This document shows positions 51,177 through 59,245 of a DNA stretch of 64,000 bases, in pieces. The notes beneath the pieces were generated by a model, which saw only the letters and a list, made by a program, of their open reading frames with translations, was not told where the DNA came from and made no database searches. The DNA is from Nocardia nova NBRC 15556. Its GTDB lineage: Bacteria; Actinomycetota; Actinomycetes; Mycobacteriales; Mycobacteriaceae. Within the stretch, counting starts at the first letter, position 1, and each line of letters starts with the position of its first letter. The translations under genes and the position numbers were made by a program. The stretch lies in assembly GCF_001613005.1 (NCBI RefSeq), contig NZ_BDBN01000035.1, forward strand, positions 1-64,000. The letters are read 5' to 3'.

Positions 51177-52565
51177 TCACATCCGGTCGCCGACCCGCAG
51201 GCGGAACCGTCGCTCGAAGTCGGTCACGAAAACCGACAGCGGCACCGACGAACTCGATCGCTCCACGGCGCCGTCGTCGGCGACATAGAAGACCGCACGG
51301 TCCAGGGCGATGTCGTTGTCCGGCACCGGCGATCGCACCATCCAGCCCACGCTGATCCGGTCGGCGCGCAGGGACGACGGAGGATAATCCGCGGTGTCGT
51401 ACCCTCGCTCGCGGATGTGATCGCGAACCAGTTTCAACGCCTCCGCTTCGCTGATCCCCGCGACCGCGCCGGCCGTCAGATCCGCGAGTGCGAACTGGAA
51501 CAGCGCACCGGCGACGTCGACCTCGGTCTCGTCACCGACCGCCTGCACGATCGCCTCCCGTGTCACCGCGGCGGCCTGCGCCGCCGACACCAGCAACTCG
51601 GCAGCATCCGGCGACGACTGCTCCACCACGTCGGCGACCACTCGCGCCACCGTGTCGGCAGTCCACACCGCGGGCAGCGCCGCCGCGCATTCCGACATCG
51701 GAGCGGATCCGCCCCGGTACCACCGCCCCTTCTCCCACCAGTAACAAAACGACAGCATGCCGGTCATCACCCGCGGATCGAGCACCGGGTCGGCCACCCA
51801 ATCAGGTGCTCCCGCAAACACATTCGGCATCGCGCCACCACCGTTGTAGGCGAGGTCCAACGCGGGGGCCTCCCATACTCCACCCGACAGCACCGCCCGG
51901 TCTCCGGGGAGCAGCGTCAACGTCGAACCGCTGTGTCCCGCACTTTCGAAGACGCCCACGGATGGACCGATCCGTGGCCCCCGTTCCGAGCCGGCCGCCA
52001 CGAAGGCCGAGGCCAGCACCGCCCACCGCGCCCACAGTGTTCGCAGGTCCGGCAACTCGCCGGTCACCGGCACCGCCCGCACGCCCGCACTCCGGTCCGC
52101 CCGCATTCCGTCCCAGGCGGCGCGCGGCGGCCTCGACTGGGATTCACCGCGCCCGATGTAAGCCGCCAACCACACCGGCAGCCGGCCGCGCGGATACCTT
52201 TCCAGGTCGGCCAGATACGCCTGTGGTGCGAACAGTTGCTCACCGGGAAACGGCTCGGCCCCGTGATCGACGACGACCTCGACGTCCTCCGCGTCGGCGC
52301 GCACCACCATCCGCCACCACGGCTCGCTCTCCAGCTCGGCCGAAACCTGCCGGTGCCGGCGCACCGACGCCCACACCTCATCCGACACCTGACACCTGAC
52401 CGGCCCGTGCCCGTCATCGACCACGAACAACGCCGATTCGGTGACAACGGTCAACGCGAACGATGCCTCCAGCCGCTGCCATCCCGGCGGCGCGAGCTCG
52501 CGCAAGCCGGCGGTGATCCGGTCCACCACGTCCGCGAGATCCTCACCCCCGGAACCGCTCACCAC
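51177..52565 (-). CDS. Accessory protein of the giant-toxin operon, possible immunity or chaperone protein
   Basis: A 462-residue soluble protein without signal peptide or membrane helix. The first ~130 residues (APPGWQRLEASFALTVVTE, FVVDDGHGPVRCQV) recall YezG-like immunity folds. The middle is Trp-rich and not recognised. The end (SSSSVPLSVFVTDFERRFRL) looks like a repeated alpha/beta unit. GGGGAG stands upstream of the twin GTG starts (52565/52562). It is the first gene of the operon, 16 bp before the WXG100 gene. The position and fold suggest protection from, or escort of, the giant protein; neither is shown by sequence. Confidence 0.7.
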   Translation of the reverse strand: MVSGSGGEDLADVVDRITAGLRELAPPGWQRLEASFALTVVTESALFVVDDGHGPVRCQVSDEVWASVRRHRQVSAELESEPWWRMVVRADAEDVEVVVDHGAEPFPGEQLFAPQAYLADLERYPRGRLPVWLAAYIGRGESQSRPPRAAWDGMRADRSAGVRAVPVTGELPDLRTLWARWAVLASAFVAAGSERGPRIGPSVGVFESAGHSGSTLTLLPGDRAVLSGGVWEAPALDLAYNGGGAMPNVFAGAPDWVADPVLDPRVMTGMLSFCYWWEKGRWYRGGSAPMSECAAALPAVWTADTVARVVADVVEQSSPDAAELLVSAAQAAAVTREAIVQAVGDETEVDVAGALFQFALADLTAGAVAGISEAEALKLVRDHIRERGYDTADYPPSSLRADRISVGWMVRSPVPDNDIALDRAVFYVADDGAVERSSSSVPLSVFVTDFERRFRLRVGDRM

Positions 52566-52731
52566 ACACTCCCCGATCCACGAACCGCCGATACGCGACC
52601 ACGCTCGCAGCTGCGCACCTCGACCTCGGGAGGAGTAGAAGCAATTTCCACAACCGCCTCGATCTATCGCTCGTCAGGGTCGCACTCGGTTCGAGAATTT
52701 CGTACCCCGAGGCCAGCACGCAACCGAGCTG

Positions 52732-54138
52732 CTATTGCCACCCGTGAAAAGGGGGCCGCATCGGACCGGCGTATGACGCGGCCGCGAGGCATTCGGCGGC
52801 GATGGTGATCGCGGCGCGCAGTTCGGCGGAGGGTAGGGCCGCGTAGCCGATCGGGGCGCCGAAGGTGTGCGGTCGATCGGCGTGATGGCGGGCGAGGCCG
52901 TCGAGCCGTACCCCGCGATCACGAGCGTGGGCGATCGCGGCTTCCTCGACCGCGGCGGATTCGAGCGGGACGAGCACATGTGATCCGGCATGGTCGCCGA
53001 CGACATCGAGCCCGCGGGCGCGAAGTTCGGCAACCACGAGTGCCCGGCGCGGCGGCATCTCACGGCGCAGGCGGCGCAGATGACGGGCCAGGTCGCCGTG
53101 CCGGGCGAGCTCGGCGAACACCAGCTGACCGGCGGGAGCCGGACAGGTGCCGGTGCTTTCCCGGTGGGCCGTCACGGCGTCCGTGACAGCCCGGGAGGCG
53201 ACGAGCCAGCCGACGCCGAGCGTGGTGGACAGGATTTTGGAGGTGGTGCCGAGATGGATGACCCGACTCGGGTCGAGGCTCGCCAGCAATGGCAAAGGCG
53301 CACTGTCGTAACGCAATTCGCCGTCGTAGTCGTCCTCGATGATCAGCGCGCCGGTACGCCGGGCGAAGTCGATCAGTTCGACGCGGCGGGCGGCGGGCAT
53401 CCGGGCGCCGAGCGGGAACTGATGGGCCGGGGTGCAGTAGACGGCGCGCACACCGGCGGGAATTCTGTCCACTCGAATGCCCTTGTCGTCCAACGGTATC
53501 GGCAGTACCTCGATACCCGCGGCGCGGAAGGCGCCGACCGCGCGGAGGTAGCCGGGATCTTCGACGGCCACGGTGTCGCCGCGGCGCAGCACGGCGTGGG
53601 CGAGTTCGCCGACCGCCGAACTGGTGCCGGAGGTGGCGAGGATGACACTGTCGCTGCCGGGAGCGAGGCCGCGATGGCGGAGCAGATGTTCGGTGATCAT
53701 GGCGAGGTAATCCGGTTCGCCGCCGCGGTCCTTGCGTGCCGACGGCAGCCGGTCACTCGCGGCGCGCCAGGCGCGACGCCAGGCCGCGCGGTCTATCGCC
53801 GCCACGCAGGGTGCGCCCGGGGCCAGGTCGAGCAGTTCGCCGACGGCATCCGAAAGAGCGCTCGCCGCAACGGGTTCCGGTACCGATGCCGGTGCGGCGG
53901 TGAGGTAGGTGCCCGAGCCGTGCCGTCCCGAGATCCAGCCCTCGGCATGTAATTGGTCGTAGGCGGCGGTGACCACCGTGCGGCTGACGCCCAGGCGTTC
54001 GGCCAGAGCGCGGGACGAAGGGAGTCGCTCGCCGCCTCGCAGCCGGCCGGCCGTCGCCGCGGCGCGCAGTTCGTCGGCCACCTGGACCGACAGCGGGCGT
54101 GGTGCATCGCGATCGATCGACAGCGGGAGGTCCTCCAC
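52732..54138 (-). CDS. MocR-type (GntR HTH + aminotransferase-like) transcriptional regulator
   Basis: A 468-residue PLP-dependent regulator. The N-terminal GntR winged helix reads RLPSSRALAERLGVSRTVV; the C-terminal fold-type-I aminotransferase domain holds the PLP Lys in GTTSKILSTTLGVGW and the phosphate-pocket Asp in IIEDDYDGELRYD. I chose GTG 54138 because GAAGGGAG lies 5 nt upstream. The longer ATG 54225 start adds an unfamiliar tail and leaves only 34 bp for the divergent promoter. It is divergent from a flavin-oxidase-like gene, which is likely its target. Confidence 0.92.
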   Translation of the reverse strand: MEDLPLSIDRDAPRPLSVQVADELRAAATAGRLRGGERLPSSRALAERLGVSRTVVTAAYDQLHAEGWISGRHGSGTYLTAAPASVPEPVAASALSDAVGELLDLAPGAPCVAAIDRAAWRRAWRAASDRLPSARKDRGGEPDYLAMITEHLLRHRGLAPGSDSVILATSGTSSAVGELAHAVLRRGDTVAVEDPGYLRAVGAFRAAGIEVLPIPLDDKGIRVDRIPAGVRAVYCTPAHQFPLGARMPAARRVELIDFARRTGALIIEDDYDGELRYDSAPLPLLASLDPSRVIHLGTTSKILSTTLGVGWLVASRAVTDAVTAHRESTGTCPAPAGQLVFAELARHGDLARHLRRLRREMPPRRALVVAELRARGLDVVGDHAGSHVLVPLESAAVEEAAIAHARDRGVRLDGLARHHADRPHTFGAPIGYAALPSAELRAAITIAAECLAAASYAGPMRPPFHGWQ

Positions 54139-54218
54139 GATGCTCCCTTCGGCTCGAATGCCCCACTGCGACGATCGCGCGGCGTCCGCACAAGTGGACT
54201 TCCGAAATAGCTCCTGAT

Positions 54219-54262
54219 TGGCCATATGATGATGCCACCCGATCGTAGACCCTGGTCATATG
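54219..54262. promoter_or_regulatory. Direct repeats TGGYCATATG between MocR and its divergent neighbour
   Basis: TGGCCATATG (54219-54228) and TGGTCATATG (54253-54262) are ten-base direct repeats 34 bp apart, about three helical turns. MocR proteins typically bind spaced direct repeats. The second copy runs into the start codon of the divergent gene. Confidence 0.4.
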
Positions 54263-54934
54263 CCAGGAACACCCACGCGCCCGAAGCTCTCGCCGACCCC
54301 GCGCAGCACAGTCACCCGCTATCGGGACCGCGCCGCCACCGACCGCTCGGCCCTGGACGAGGTGCTCGACGCCGGACTGATCTGCCATATCGGGGTGACC
54401 CTGCACGGCGCGCCCGTCGTGCTGCCGACGGTCTACGGCCGCAGCGCGGACACGCTGTACCTGCACGGATCCACCGGCGCCGGCAACCTGCGCGCCGCCC
54501 TCACCGGGGACATCTGTGTCGCGGTGAGTCTGGTCGATGCGATCGTGTACGCCCGTGCGGCCATGCACTTTTCGATGAATTACCGCTCCGCCGTGATCCA
54601 CGGGCGCCCGGTCGAAGTCACCGACCCCGAGGAGCGGCTACGCGCGTTGCGCGTCATCGTCGACCATTCCGCCCCCGGCGCCTGGGATACCGTGCGTGCG
54701 CCCGACAAGAAGGAGCTGGCGGCCACCCTGGTCCTGGCCCTCGACCTCACCGAGGCCTCGGTGAAGATCCGCGCCGGCGATCCCTCCGACGATCCCGCCG
54801 ACCTGAACAGCGACGCCTGGGCGGGCCTGCTCCCGGTCCGTCAGGTCTTCGGCACTCCGATCCCGGCGCCGGACCTGGTACGCCCGGGCGCCGTCCCGGA
54901 CCACGTGACGACGCGGATCCTCACCACGCGGTGA
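54260..54934 (+). CDS. Pyridoxamine 5'-phosphate oxidase-family (flavin split-barrel) protein
   Basis: A 224-residue split-barrel protein: the opening RSALDEVLDAGLICHIGV, the VLPTVYGR strand and the LHGSTGAGNLRAAL loop are typical of the PNPOx-like/NimA-like flavin proteins. Substrate and cofactor (FMN or F420) cannot be fixed from sequence. It is divergent from a MocR regulator, a common pairing that suggests a link to vitamin B6 or amine metabolism. The ATG at 54260 has no ribosome site, so the transcript may be leaderless. Convergent with the acyltransferase gene, overlapping by 14 bp. Confidence 0.88.
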   Translation: MPGTPTRPKLSPTPRSTVTRYRDRAATDRSALDEVLDAGLICHIGVTLHGAPVVLPTVYGRSADTLYLHGSTGAGNLRAALTGDICVAVSLVDAIVYARAAMHFSMNYRSAVIHGRPVEVTDPEERLRALRVIVDHSAPGAWDTVRAPDKKELAATLVLALDLTEASVKIRAGDPSDDPADLNSDAWAGLLPVRQVFGTPIPAPDLVRPGAVPDHVTTRILTTR

Positions 54935-56147
54935 CCGGTACCTCGAATCGTTCGATCGCCTTCCGTGCGAAATCGACCAGCGCATCGGAGGATTCGATTC
55001 GCTCCTGATCCAGGCCCACCAGAGCGAGGGTGTACGTGTGCCCGATCCGGCACAGGTAGGCCGCGAGGCGGGTGCGGGGGAGCGCCGTCGGTTGCAGTCC
55101 GGGATGGATGGCCCGGGCGGCGACGCCGGTGCAGCGATGCGGGCCCAGCTGTGCCAGCGAGGCCGGGAGGGTGCCGATGTTCGAGCACAGAATGTCACGT
55201 TCGCCCGCACCCCGGGAGAGCCGGTGCGCGACGCGCGCGGGCAGCACCTGCAGCAGTTCCGCGGGCATGCCCGGGGGACCGGACATACGGTATTCGTATG
55301 CGGCACGGCACTTCTCACGCAGGGTCGCGGGAGTATCGGTGCGCTCGACCACCACTTCGGTCATGGCCATGTCGTTGTTGACGCGGCGATCGTCGCGGGT
55401 ATCGACGGGAACGGCGGCGGTTATCGGCGAGTCGGGAAAACCGCTGTCCCACAGCATCTTCGCGACGACGTGGAGGAACAGGCTGTTCGCCGTTCCGCCC
55501 CGCCCCGCCGCGGCGAGCTCCCAGTCCGCCGCCGGAAATTGCAGGACCGCATCGGTTGTCGTCGCCGTCTCGGCGCTGCGGCACGCTCCGTCACCGGGTT
55601 CCCGTGGCACCCCGTGTCGCAGGGCGCGCGCACTGCCGGACAACACGGTGCTCCACTGCCTGGCCGCATCGGACCAATCCGACTGCGGTGCCGCATAATC
55701 CGTGAGCGGCGAGCCGGACAGCGCGTGGTCGACGGCCAGCGCCAGGCCGCGTCCATCGGCGAGGGCATGCGAACACGTCAGTGCCACCACCGAACCGCCC
55801 TCGCGCAGCGCCGCCGCGGACAGCCGCCACCCCGGCCCGAATTCCGGATCCAGATCGTAGCCCTGTTCGTCGGCCCAGCTCAGCAGGTCGGCGGTGGCGA
55901 TACCGCCGCCGGCGATGCGCAACGGATGGGCGCCGTCGTTGCGCCGCCAGTACGGCCGCGCACCCGGAACTCGGGGGCGGACGACGCGGCGGCCGAGGGG
56001 GCCGACGCGCAGGGCGGCGTGGATCTGTTCCAGCAGCCGCCTGTCGATCGGGTCGGCGGTGCGCCACAATCCCTGCAGCGCACTGGGAGTGCCGAGACCG
56101 CGATGGGCGCGCAGAAAGATCTCGTCGACTACGCTGAGCCGGCCCAT
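54921..56147 (-). CDS. Condensation-domain-like acyltransferase
   Basis: A 408-residue protein of the CoA-dependent acyltransferase/condensation superfamily. The catalytic HxxxD-G motif is SHALADGRGL (about a third of the way in) and the structural DTRDDRR loop lies near residue 250. It lacks carrier or adenylation domains, so it acts alone, as PapA-type or WS/DGAT-like enzymes do. It follows the crotonase gene by 6 bp and is probably cotranscribed with it. The acyl donor and acceptor are unknown. Confidence 0.8.
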   Translation of the reverse strand: MGRLSVVDEIFLRAHRGLGTPSALQGLWRTADPIDRRLLEQIHAALRVGPLGRRVVRPRVPGARPYWRRNDGAHPLRIAGGGIATADLLSWADEQGYDLDPEFGPGWRLSAAALREGGSVVALTCSHALADGRGLALAVDHALSGSPLTDYAAPQSDWSDAARQWSTVLSGSARALRHGVPREPGDGACRSAETATTTDAVLQFPAADWELAAAGRGGTANSLFLHVVAKMLWDSGFPDSPITAAVPVDTRDDRRVNNDMAMTEVVVERTDTPATLREKCRAAYEYRMSGPPGMPAELLQVLPARVAHRLSRGAGERDILCSNIGTLPASLAQLGPHRCTGVAARAIHPGLQPTALPRTRLAAYLCRIGHTYTLALVGLDQERIESSDALVDFARKAIERFEVPVTAW

Positions 56148-56153
56148 CGCCGT

Positions 56154-56927
56154 TCAGGCCGACGATCCGTGGCGGCCCGCTCCGCCGGCGAACCGCTGCG
56201 CGCCCTCGAGCGCACCGTCGGCCAGCGCGGTGAAGCCGTAGCGGAACTCGCGGGCCATCGCCTCCGATTCGTCCAGCCCCCACTGCTCCAGCGCCGACAT
56301 CCGGTCCGAACGCAGGCAGGTCTGCGGCAGGGCGGCCAGCTCCGCCGCGAGTCGCTCTGCGGCGGAACGGGATTCACCGGGGCCGACGACCCGGTTGACC
56401 AGCCCGATCTGCAAAGCCTCGGGTGCGGCGACAGCTCGGCCGGTGAGGATCATGTCCATCGCCCGGCCCGCGCCGACGATGCGCGGTAAGCGCACCGTGC
56501 CACCGTCGATCAGCGGGACGCCCCAGCGGCGGCAGAACACACCGAATGTGCTGTCCTGCTCGGCGATCCGCATATCGCACCACAGCGCCAGTTCCAGCCC
56601 GCCGGCTACGGCATAGCCGGAGACGGCGGCGATCACCGGCTTGGACAGCGTCATGCGGGTGGGGCCCATGGGGCCGTCGCCGTCCTCGGCCGCCCGGTTG
56701 GACTTCTCGGTGCCCAGCGATTTCAGATCCGCCCCGGCGCAGAAGGTACCGCCCGCGCCCCAGAGCACCGCGACCGCCGCGGTGTCGTCGGCATCGAATT
56801 CGCGGAACGCGGCGGCCAGCGCCTGTGCGGTCGGTCCGTCGACGGCATTGCGTGCCTCGGGGCGATCCAGGATCACCGTGAAGACCGGCCCGCTGCGCTC
56901 GATTCGTACGCTCACGAATTCGACCAT
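56154..56927 (-). CDS. Enoyl-CoA hydratase/isomerase (crotonase) family protein
   Basis: A 257-residue crotonase. Oxyanion-hole segments are GGTFCAGADLK and SGYAVAGGLELAL. The two catalytic Glu of classical hydratases appear replaced: the segment aligned with the first reads FGVFC, and the second reads AMDM (Asp). The enzyme may therefore not be a true enoyl-CoA hydratase, although such variants are common in actinobacteria. It is the first gene of a two-gene unit with the acyltransferase and divergent from a TetR regulator across 53 bp. Confidence 0.9.
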   Translation of the reverse strand: MVEFVSVRIERSGPVFTVILDRPEARNAVDGPTAQALAAAFREFDADDTAAVAVLWGAGGTFCAGADLKSLGTEKSNRAAEDGDGPMGPTRMTLSKPVIAAVSGYAVAGGLELALWCDMRIAEQDSTFGVFCRRWGVPLIDGGTVRLPRIVGAGRAMDMILTGRAVAAPEALQIGLVNRVVGPGESRSAAERLAAELAALPQTCLRSDRMSALEQWGLDESEAMAREFRYGFTALADGALEGAQRFAGGAGRHGSSA

Positions 56928-56950
56928 ACGGCCCGCCCCGGCCCTTGCGT

Positions 56951-56979
56951 CAAGAAATGAATTTGTGATTCACTTCTTG
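56951..56979. promoter_or_regulatory. Palindromic TetR operator
   Basis: CAAGAAATGAAT (56951-56962) pairs with ATTCACTTCTTG (56968-56979) across a 5-bp centre, one mismatch in 12 bp. It ends one base before the GTG of the TetR gene and lies 23 bp from the divergent crotonase start, so binding could silence both directions. Confidence 0.7.
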
Positions 56980-56980
56980 C

Positions 56981-57577
56981 GTGGCGTACCGCAGAACCCC
57001 CGCCGTGCAGGCGCGACTGGACGCACAGTCGCGCGCGATCGTGCACGCGGCCATGAAGGTGCTCTCGGAGCAGGGCTTCGGCGGGCTGTCGATGGCCACC
57101 GTCGCGGCGGAGGCCGGAGTCGCCACGGGAACCGTCTACAAGAGTTTCAGCGGGAAGGCCGAGTTGGTCACCGCTGTGTTCCGGGACGTCGTCACGCGCG
57201 AGGTCGCCGCGGTCGCACAGGCCGGGGCGGAGGGCGGCGTCGTCGAGCGCGTCACCGCCGCGGTGGAGACTTTCGCCGGGCGCGCGCTGAAGAATCCCAA
57301 ACTCGCCTACGTCCTGCTCGCCGAACCCGTGGACGCGAGCGTCGATACCGAACGCCTGCGCTTCCGCAGGGCCTTCGCCGAAACCTTCGAGTCCGCGATC
57401 GCCGACGGTGTCGGCGCCGGGCAACTGCCGCCCCAGGACCCGCGCACCACCGCCACCGCCCTGGTCGGCGCCATCGGTGAGGTGCTGGTCGGACCGTTGG
57501 CCGAGCAGCTGCAGAGCGAATCCGTGGTGCCCGAACTCGTCGCCTTCGCGCTGCGCGCGCTCGGCGCGCACGAATAG
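56981..57577 (+). CDS. TetR family transcriptional regulator
   Basis: A 198-residue regulator. The N-terminal HTH is LSMATVAAEAGVATGTVYKSF; the C-terminal helical domain would bind the ligand, probably an acyl-CoA judging by the neighbours. The GTG start sits directly against a 29-bp palindrome, so it likely represses itself, the acyl-CoA dehydrogenase 10 bp downstream, and perhaps the divergent crotonase-acyltransferase pair. Confidence 0.92.
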   Translation: MAYRRTPAVQARLDAQSRAIVHAAMKVLSEQGFGGLSMATVAAEAGVATGTVYKSFSGKAELVTAVFRDVVTREVAAVAQAGAEGGVVERVTAAVETFAGRALKNPKLAYVLLAEPVDASVDTERLRFRRAFAETFESAIADGVGAGQLPPQDPRTTATALVGAIGEVLVGPLAEQLQSESVVPELVAFALRALGAHE

Positions 57578-57587
57578 GAGAACTCAT

Positions 57588-59207
57588 ATGGCCACCCACG
57601 AAGTGTTCAACCAGGTCCCGCCGATCACCCCGTTCGACTTCTCCCGCAACCCGGCCCTGATCGAAGGCCTGCACCGTGAGGGTGCGGGCTGGGCCGAAGC
57701 CGAGGTGCGCGAACTGGGCGCGCTGGCAGGAAGTTTCGAGGCGCAGGAGTGGGGCCGGCTGGCCAACGAGTACCCGCCGGTGCTGCACACCCACGACCGC
57801 TACGGCAATCGGGTGGACGAGGTGGAGTTCCACCCCTACTGGCACAACCTGATGGACGTCGCCGTACGGCACGGCCTGCACGGCAGCCCCTGGCTCGACG
57901 ATCGGCCCGGCGCGCACGTCGCCCGCGCCGCGAAGTTCTACACCTGGGGCGTCGCCGATGCCGGACACATGTGTCCCATCTCCATGACCTACGCCGCGGT
58001 TCCGGCACTGCGCCACAATCCCGAACTGGCCGCTCGCTTCGAGCCGCTACTCGGTTCGCGCACCTACGATTTCGGCCTGCGTGAGCCCTCGACGAAGGCC
58101 GGGCTGATCGCCGGGATGTCGATGACGGAGAAGCAGGGCGGCTCCGATGTGCGGGCCAACACCACCACGGCCACACCGCAATCCGACGGTACCTATCGCA
58201 TCGTCGGGCACAAGTGGTTCACCTCCGCGCCGATGTCGGATATGTTCCTGACGCTGGCGCAAGCGCCCGGCGGCCTGTCCTGCTTCCTGCTGCCGCGCGT
58301 GCTGCCCGACGGCACCCGTAACGCGCTGCGGCTGCAGCGCCTGAAGGACAAGCTGGGCAACAAGTCCAACGCGTCCTCGGAAATCGAGTACGAGAACGCG
58401 ACAGGCTGGCTGGTCGGCGCCGAGGGCGCGGGTGTGAAGACCATCATCGAGATGGTGAACATGACCCGTCTCGACTGTGTGATCGGCTCCGCGACCGGCA
58501 TGCGCACCGGCGTGGTCTACGCCGCTCACCACGCCCGGCATCGGGAAGCGTTCGGCGCCAAGCTCGTCGACCAGCCCGCCATGCGCAATGTGCTGGCCGA
58601 CCTGGTCATCGAATCCGATGCCGCGACGACGGTGATGCTGCGGCTGGCCGGTGCCACCGACCGCGCCGCGACCGATCCCGCCGAGGCGGCGCTGCGTCGA
58701 ATCGCATTGGCGGTGACCAAGTATTGGGTCTGCAAGCGTGCCCCCGCACACGCGGCCGAGGCGCTGGAATGCTTCGGCGGCAACGGCTATGTCGAGGAAT
58801 CCGGTATGCCGCGGCTCTATCGGGAGGCGCCGCTGATGTCGATCTGGGAGGGCTCGGGCAATGTGGCGGCGTTGGACGCCCTGCGCGCCATGGGCCGGCA
58901 GCCGGAGACGGTCGAGGCCTACTTCAACGAGGTCTCGCTGGCCCGCGGCGCCAACCACCACCTCGACGACGCGATCGACCGGATCGGCAAGGAGCTCACC
59001 GACCTCAGTGATATCGAGTTCCGCGCCCGGCGGGTGATCGAACTGATGGCGTTGGTGTTGCAGGGCGCGCAGCTGGTGCGCCACGGCCATGCCGCCGTGG
59101 CGGATGCCTTCTGCGCCAGCCGATTCGGTGGCGACTGGGGAATCGCCTTCGGCACCCTCCCGGTGGGAGTGGATACCGAGGCGATCCTGCAGCGCGCCTT
59201 CGTCTGA
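57588..59207 (+). CDS. Acyl-CoA dehydrogenase, AidB-like
   Basis: A 539-residue flavoprotein, longer than ordinary acyl-CoA dehydrogenases and matching the AidB branch. Motifs: MTEKQGGSDVRANTT (FAD/substrate loop), CFGGNGYVEESGMPRLYREA and SIWEGSGNV near the C-terminus. AidB-like proteins bind FAD and, in E. coli, DNA; the role of the actinobacterial ones in lipid metabolism is unclear. AGGAG lies 7 nt before the ATG. It is cotranscribed with the TetR gene. Confidence 0.93.
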   Translation: MATHEVFNQVPPITPFDFSRNPALIEGLHREGAGWAEAEVRELGALAGSFEAQEWGRLANEYPPVLHTHDRYGNRVDEVEFHPYWHNLMDVAVRHGLHGSPWLDDRPGAHVARAAKFYTWGVADAGHMCPISMTYAAVPALRHNPELAARFEPLLGSRTYDFGLREPSTKAGLIAGMSMTEKQGGSDVRANTTTATPQSDGTYRIVGHKWFTSAPMSDMFLTLAQAPGGLSCFLLPRVLPDGTRNALRLQRLKDKLGNKSNASSEIEYENATGWLVGAEGAGVKTIIEMVNMTRLDCVIGSATGMRTGVVYAAHHARHREAFGAKLVDQPAMRNVLADLVIESDAATTVMLRLAGATDRAATDPAEAALRRIALAVTKYWVCKRAPAHAAEALECFGGNGYVEESGMPRLYREAPLMSIWEGSGNVAALDALRAMGRQPETVEAYFNEVSLARGANHHLDDAIDRIGKELTDLSDIEFRARRVIELMALVLQGAQLVRHGHAAVADAFCASRFGGDWGIAFGTLPVGVDTEAILQRAFV

Positions 59208-59245
59208 TCCGAATTCGTCTGATCCGGATTCGCCCGATCCGGCTC
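59201..59245 (+). repeat. 15-bp imperfect tandem repeat, three copies, across the acyl-CoA dehydrogenase stop
   Basis: Units cgtctgatccgaatt (59201-59215), cgtctgatccggatt (59216-59230) and cgcccgatccggctc (59231-59245) lie head to tail. The first contains the stop codon and the third reaches the end of the convergent gene. It fills nearly the whole space between the two stop codons. Confidence 0.7.

Noticed and set aside
54139..54225. Longer ATG start for the MocR regulator
   Set aside because: It would leave 34 bp between divergent genes and adds an unfamiliar 29-residue tail, whereas GTG 54138 has a good ribosome site.
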